51,142 nt of DNA from Defluviitaleaceae bacterium (lineage in GTDB: Bacteria > Bacillota > Clostridia > Lachnospirales > WQUN01): positions 1 to 51,142 of the forward strand of contig WQSB01000001.1 of the NCBI GenBank assembly GCA_009788085.1, given 5' to 3'. A program made the position numbers and the translations under genes. Below, one piece after another: positions 47,846 to 51,142 of this stretch. The first letter of the stretch is position 1; every line of letters begins with the position of its first letter. The notes under the pieces are model-generated. The model did no database searches. It had not been told where the DNA came from and saw nothing but the letters and a program-made list of their open reading frames with translations.

Positions 47846-48888
47846 CAGAAGTTAGGGGCAGCCGGTGGCGGTGGTGGAGGTGGCGGCGCATCATTGCTAC
47901 CCGGCGTGTCATCGTCATTGGGTGTCATGTCGATGGTGTTCTCGTCGGGCAGGGTGATTGTGTTGGCGTGTTCGTAGATTTCCGCTTGGGAATTCATGTC
48001 GGCCAGCTGCGCTTCGCGCATCCGCATGTATTGGTAGTTGTCGTCCACCTTCTGCGGGTCGCGGGGGATATGCTTCGCGCTGAACACCTCGCGCTTGACG
48101 GTCTTGAGGCACATTTCGGCAAACCAGCCATCCGTTTCGACCTCTACTTTTTTCTTGTTTTCCCACTTTGTGGTCTTGCCACCCCAAAACTCGGCGGCGG
48201 CGTATTCCGGCTTGCGCTTTAAGATGTCGGCGCGGGTCATCATCACCAGCTTGTTTTTGGTAGGGTCGGGGTATTCGATGTAACCAAACCCGCCGATGAT
48301 TTCGCCCCGGTCAAAGGCATTCGTAATTTCAAACTCGTATGCCTCCACCTTGTTGGTGCTGTTTTTCTTAATGGGTTTAAATTTGTCGGTGGAGTAAACC
48401 AGCTCCACGGTGACCGCCAGCGGTTTTTCGACGGCGTATTTTTCGGCAATATACTGAATGCCGTTGTATCCGGGCATGAGAGTGACATCGTATTTGCTGG
48501 TTTTTTTGTTGCGGTAGGGGATGGGGAACAGGTGGTTATCCTGCATCATATCCAGTCCCATCCGAGCGTAGTGGACGACATCCAGCGCAAGGTCAAGGGC
48601 ATTCACGTTTTCCCATGTGCAAGCCAGCGGATTGTCGTAGCTGTGGTCGCTGTTGGACTTATTTTTAGCGACGCGGTTTTCCTCGGCCATTTTCAAAGCC
48701 CGGTCTGTGGCTATGAAATAACCTTGAATGAGCTGTCGCTGGAAGTCCGTAATTTGCAGACCCCCGGCCAGCTTTCCGTTAAACTCCTTCATGACCATTG
48801 CGGTAAACCGCTCACTTTGAGTAGGCTTTACCTCTGCAGGGGGTTGTTCGGGAGGAGTGGTGGGCGGTGCTTGGTTTTGTTCAGTCAT
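47845..48888 (-). CDS. recT: RecT-family single-strand annealing protein
   Basis: A 347-residue RecT. It promotes annealing of complementary strands in phage recombination. Family features: LMPGYNGIQYIAEKYAVEKP, VELVYSTDKFKPIKKNSTNK, IIGGFGYIEYPDPTKNKLVM and WFAEMCLKTVKREVFSAKHI, with a Pro-rich tail. ATG 48888 is chosen because AAAGGTGG precedes it and it does not overlap the upstream gene; a longer reading at 48939 would. No RecE/YqaJ exonuclease is seen next to it; the SbcC-like ATPase and MBL protein may replace it. Confidence 0.94.
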   Translation of the reverse strand: MTEQNQAPPTTPPEQPPAEVKPTQSERFTAMVMKEFNGKLAGGLQITDFQRQLIQGYFIATDRALKMAEENRVAKNKSNSDHSYDNPLACTWENVNALDLALDVVHYARMGLDMMQDNHLFPIPYRNKKTSKYDVTLMPGYNGIQYIAEKYAVEKPLAVTVELVYSTDKFKPIKKNSTNKVEAYEFEITNAFDRGEIIGGFGYIEYPDPTKNKLVMMTRADILKRKPEYAAAEFWGGKTTKWENKKKVEVETDGWFAEMCLKTVKREVFSAKHIPRDPQKVDDNYQYMRMREAQLADMNSQAEIYEHANTITLPDENTIDMTPNDDDTPGSNDAPPPPPPPPAAPNF

Positions 48889-48904
48889 TGCATTTCCACC
48901 TTTC

Positions 48905-49207
48905 TTAGAATGCCGGGGCAGGGGTGGCCCCTGCCGCATCGGTTATAGTTTGCTGGCGGTCGCCACTCGGCTCCGGGTCCAGCTCCGCGAGGGAGTGGAT
49001 TGTTTTGAGCAGAGACAGGGAACATCCAACCGATTGTGGCGATACGTTCGCCTTCGTGACCTTGCCTATGCTGTAGCCATTTTTCACCGGGGCAGATACG
49101 ATGTCGCCCACCTGCAGGTCAATTTCGGCAAAGTAGCTGTACTCCCTGCCGGAAAACTCCTGCTTGTTGTTCTTGCTTTGGAATTTCACAGATACAATTT
49201 CTTTCAT
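48905..49207 (-). CDS. Small beta-barrel-like protein, unknown
   Basis: A 100-residue protein with KFQSKNNKQEFSGREYSYFA, then VGDIVSAPVKNGYSIGKVTK, a small SH3/OB-like barrel of the type seen in phage proteins related to the PriA N-terminal domain. The C-terminal third is disordered. It overlaps the ATPase stop by 4 nt and precedes recT. Function unknown; DNA or ATPase partner is possible. Confidence 0.7.
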   Translation of the reverse strand: MKEIVSVKFQSKNNKQEFSGREYSYFAEIDLQVGDIVSAPVKNGYSIGKVTKANVSPQSVGCSLSLLKTIHSLAELDPEPSGDRQQTITDAAGATPAPAF

Positions 49208-51142
49208 GCGTGTACCTCCATTCTGAGTGTGGGGTCGGCCGCGCTGACTACCAACCGGATGAGCTGGCCTTCGATGTGCTGAAGCCGGGTCACACCTTCG
49301 GCGTTATCCACGAACACCGGCACGGATATACCCCAGTGCTGGGCGAGGGCGTTAATAATTTCAAGCCCTGCATTTATCCGGGCGGCGTTGTTGGCGTAGG
49401 TGTAGGGCACCATTTTTTCTTCGCCAGGCACCATGACTTCGCAATCCTCTTTGATGCCGCCGTTGATTTGCTCAATGAAGAGCCGGAAGCGCACGGTGGC
49501 AAATTTGCCGTTAATTTTGTCGGTTAGCATGGATACCTTTGCCTTGATAAATTCTTCGCAAAGGAATACACCGCGCTGGAGGTATTCGTGTTCGGCAGAC
49601 AGCCGCTTTTCGTCGTTGGCAAGTTCATCCACGCGCTTTTGTTGCTTGGCGGCGAGGTCGAGCTTGGATTTGTCGGAATGTAAGCCCTCTAAGCGCGTCC
49701 GCAGTTCGGTAATTTGTGTATTAATGAGGTTGATTTGGTTTGTGGTTTTGGAGCTGGTTTTCGATGCGCCGCTGTTTAACTCGTTTATTTGTGCCATTGC
49801 GGAGGTATATGCCTCGGTGGTGTCAAACGGTGCCGCTTCCTTGATTTTCTTCTCGGCTTCCGCAATGTGCTGTTCATATTCTTGAAGGCGTGCTTCCATG
49901 CCGGGGATTTCCGCATCGAACGCGGCTATAGCCGCCTCTACCTCGGCAACCATTTCTGCGCTACAGGTGTTTCTGCCCTCAGCAACAATGGCCTCCATGC
50001 GATTAGACTTGTTGAGGTTGAATTCCTCTTTTGCCCGTTCGACCTCCTCCTCGGGGAGTGGCCGCTGGCAGGTGGGGCAAGTTTCGTCACCCTGCCATGC
50101 TTCGGCATTCACCTTTTGCCAAGATGTCGTGACCTTTTCACGCATGGTGTTGAGGCTGGCCAGTTCGCGCTTCTTGGCGGTGAGGTCGTTTTTCTTAGTA
50201 TTGAGGTCGTTCCGAATATCGCTGGCCTCGGTCTTGAGACGGCTAACTTCCGCAAGGGCAGCCTCATTTGCTTTGGCGTTTTCCGTGGAATAGGCGGCGC
50301 GGGCTTCAGCAATTTGCGTTTGCAGGGCAGAGACTTCCTTTCGGATATTTTCTGATGCGTTGTCGCCGGAAAGCACTTCCTGTTTCTCCCGCTCCTTTCC
50401 CTCGATTTGGCCTGTGACAAGAGCAATATTCGCGGTGATTGGGCCGATATTAAGGCCAGCCACATCGGGCTTGCCCCTATGGGCTTCGTCAATGCGCGCC
50501 GGAATGAGCTTCAGCTCCTTGTTAATTTCCGTGTGCTTTCCGGCCGCTATTTTCTTGTACTCATCCACGGTGTAACGCTTATTTACCGCGCCGGGAATGG
50601 CTAGGTATTCCAACAAGTCGGTCAGTTCCGGGTTGCCGGAAATAACATCCTCGTCCGTGACATCGCCACACATTTCGAGCAGAATTTCGCGGCGTTTTTC
50701 CCAAGGCATGGCTTCCGCGAAGTAGTCGGGCATCATCAGCATTTTGATATGTGCCTCAACACCGATTAAACCTTCGATGGCCACGGTGAAATCCTTTTCC
50801 TTTGCAGGAACACCGTCGATAAAATGGTCTGTTATATGGCCGTTAAATTCTTTCTGCGATGACCCGCGCTTGGTTTTATAATCCTCTTTGTAAACCTTGC
50901 GGAGCGTGAGGATTTGCCCGTCATCAAGCGTAAATTTACCCTCGACAGCATGGTCGAGATAATGCAAGTCGCCGTCCGGCCCCTTTGTTTTGGGGGTAAA
51001 ATTCTTGGCCCCCGTGCTTGCTTTGCCGAACAATAACCATGTGAGGGCGTTAAATAGCGTGGTCTTGCCGGTGGCGTTATCGCCAAATACATCCGCGTTC
51101 GCGCCGTTGAAATCAAACCGGGCATCGCGTATGCCTTGAAAA
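49204..51142 (-). CDS. SbcC/Rad50-like AAA ATPase (5' end outside window)
   Basis: Partial: 645 residues visible, open through the window edge. A TTG at 51033 is not the start, because Walker A GDNATGKTTL lies upstream in frame at 51053-51082, preceded by RFDFNGANADVF. Two long coiled coils flank a zinc hook with CPTC (C319-C322 counted from 51033), and the C-terminus has a Walker B/D-loop region (VPVFVDNAEGVTRL). The architecture is SbcC/Rad50, acting in DNA end processing with a nuclease. No SbcD follows; the RecT and MBL proteins may be partners. Confidence 0.92.
   Translation of the reverse strand, partial: FQGIRDARFDFNGANADVFGDNATGKTTLFNALTWLLFGKASTGAKNFTPKTKGPDGDLHYLDHAVEGKFTLDDGQILTLRKVYKEDYKTKRGSSQKEFNGHITDHFIDGVPAKEKDFTVAIEGLIGVEAHIKMLMMPDYFAEAMPWEKRREILLEMCGDVTDEDVISGNPELTDLLEYLAIPGAVNKRYTVDEYKKIAAGKHTEINKELKLIPARIDEAHRGKPDVAGLNIGPITANIALVTGQIEGKEREKQEVLSGDNASENIRKEVSALQTQIAEARAAYSTENAKANEAALAEVSRLKTEASDIRNDLNTKKNDLTAKKRELASLNTMREKVTTSWQKVNAEAWQGDETCPTCQRPLPEEEVERAKEEFNLNKSNRMEAIVAEGRNTCSAEMVAEVEAAIAAFDAEIPGMEARLQEYEQHIAEAEKKIKEAAPFDTTEAYTSAMAQINELNSGASKTSSKTTNQINLINTQITELRTRLEGLHSDKSKLDLAAKQQKRVDELANDEKRLSAEHEYLQRGVFLCEEFIKAKVSMLTDKINGKFATVRFRLFIEQINGGIKEDCEVMVPGEEKMVPYTYANNAARINAGLEIINALAQHWGISVPVFVDNAEGVTRLQHIEGQLIRLVVSAADPTLRMEVHA

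Noticed and set aside
1-51142. tRNA genes, integrase, att sites or insertion sequences
   Set aside because: No cloverleaf-like segments, recombinase motifs or terminal inverted repeats were found by eye; a tRNA scan could change this.

Overview
The window looks like most of a contractile-tailed (myovirus-type) phage or prophage of a low-to-mid GC Firmicute, most likely a gut clostridial host. The evidence is the PBSX/Xkd-like head-tail module, strong GGAGG ribosome sites, and small-gene families common in clostridial phages. All genes that can be supported lie on the minus strand, so the reading order runs from 51142 down to 1. No integrase, excisionase, CI-type lysogeny switch, tRNA, IS element or CRISPR array is visible.

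Early/middle region (51142 to about 33200): an SbcC-like ATPase (cut by the window edge), RecT, an MBL-fold hydrolase, an HNHc nuclease, a DnaD-like replication initiator with iteron-like repeats inside its gene, a probable helicase loader, ParB and a DUF1064 nuclease. Then comes a C-type-lectin/FGE-fold protein whose 3' end is a DGR variable repeat (VR2). It is followed by an HNH endonuclease, two radical-SAM-type proteins (one DUF5131), a membrane-anchored lysozyme-like protein, a Lar-like zinc ribbon, a PP-loop ATPase, an ArpU-like late regulator, a ParB-methyltransferase fusion and a few small genes.

Late region (about 33140 to 4412): TerS, TerL, Mu gp29-like portal, a Mu-F/SPP1-gp7 minor head protein with a probable C-terminal EndoU RNase domain, XkdF-like protease, a putative head fibre, a small ferritin-like protein, scaffold, decoration and capsid proteins, then a protein ending in a classical C2H2 zinc finger. 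Connectors, tail terminator, sheath and tube follow, then a tail assembly chaperone with a likely -1 frameshift extension. A membrane-protein moron, the tape measure, baseplate proteins, fibres, and a tail-fibre-like FGE-fold protein carrying VR1 complete the module.

DGR and lysis region (4411 to 1): Avd, the template repeat (TR) with a structured spacer, a 72-aa unknown ORF coupled to the RT, the DGR reverse transcriptase, an HTH regulator, a holin-like protein, a coiled-coil membrane protein and an amidase-LysM endolysin.

The central result is a complete diversity-generating retroelement (DGR) with one template and two targets. Base-by-base comparison of the 112-nt TR with VR1 and VR2 gives 17 and 14 differences, and every one falls on a template adenine (22 adenines available). 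VR1 ends the fibre gene next to the DGR. VR2 lies about 38 kb away in the early region, in a protein with no recognisable virion-attachment domain. Both VRs are followed, after 34 and 35 nt, by a perfect hairpin with a GRNA-type tetraloop, the element known to guide retrohoming in the Bordetella phage BPP-1 DGR. One mutagenic system therefore appears wired to two functionally different proteins.
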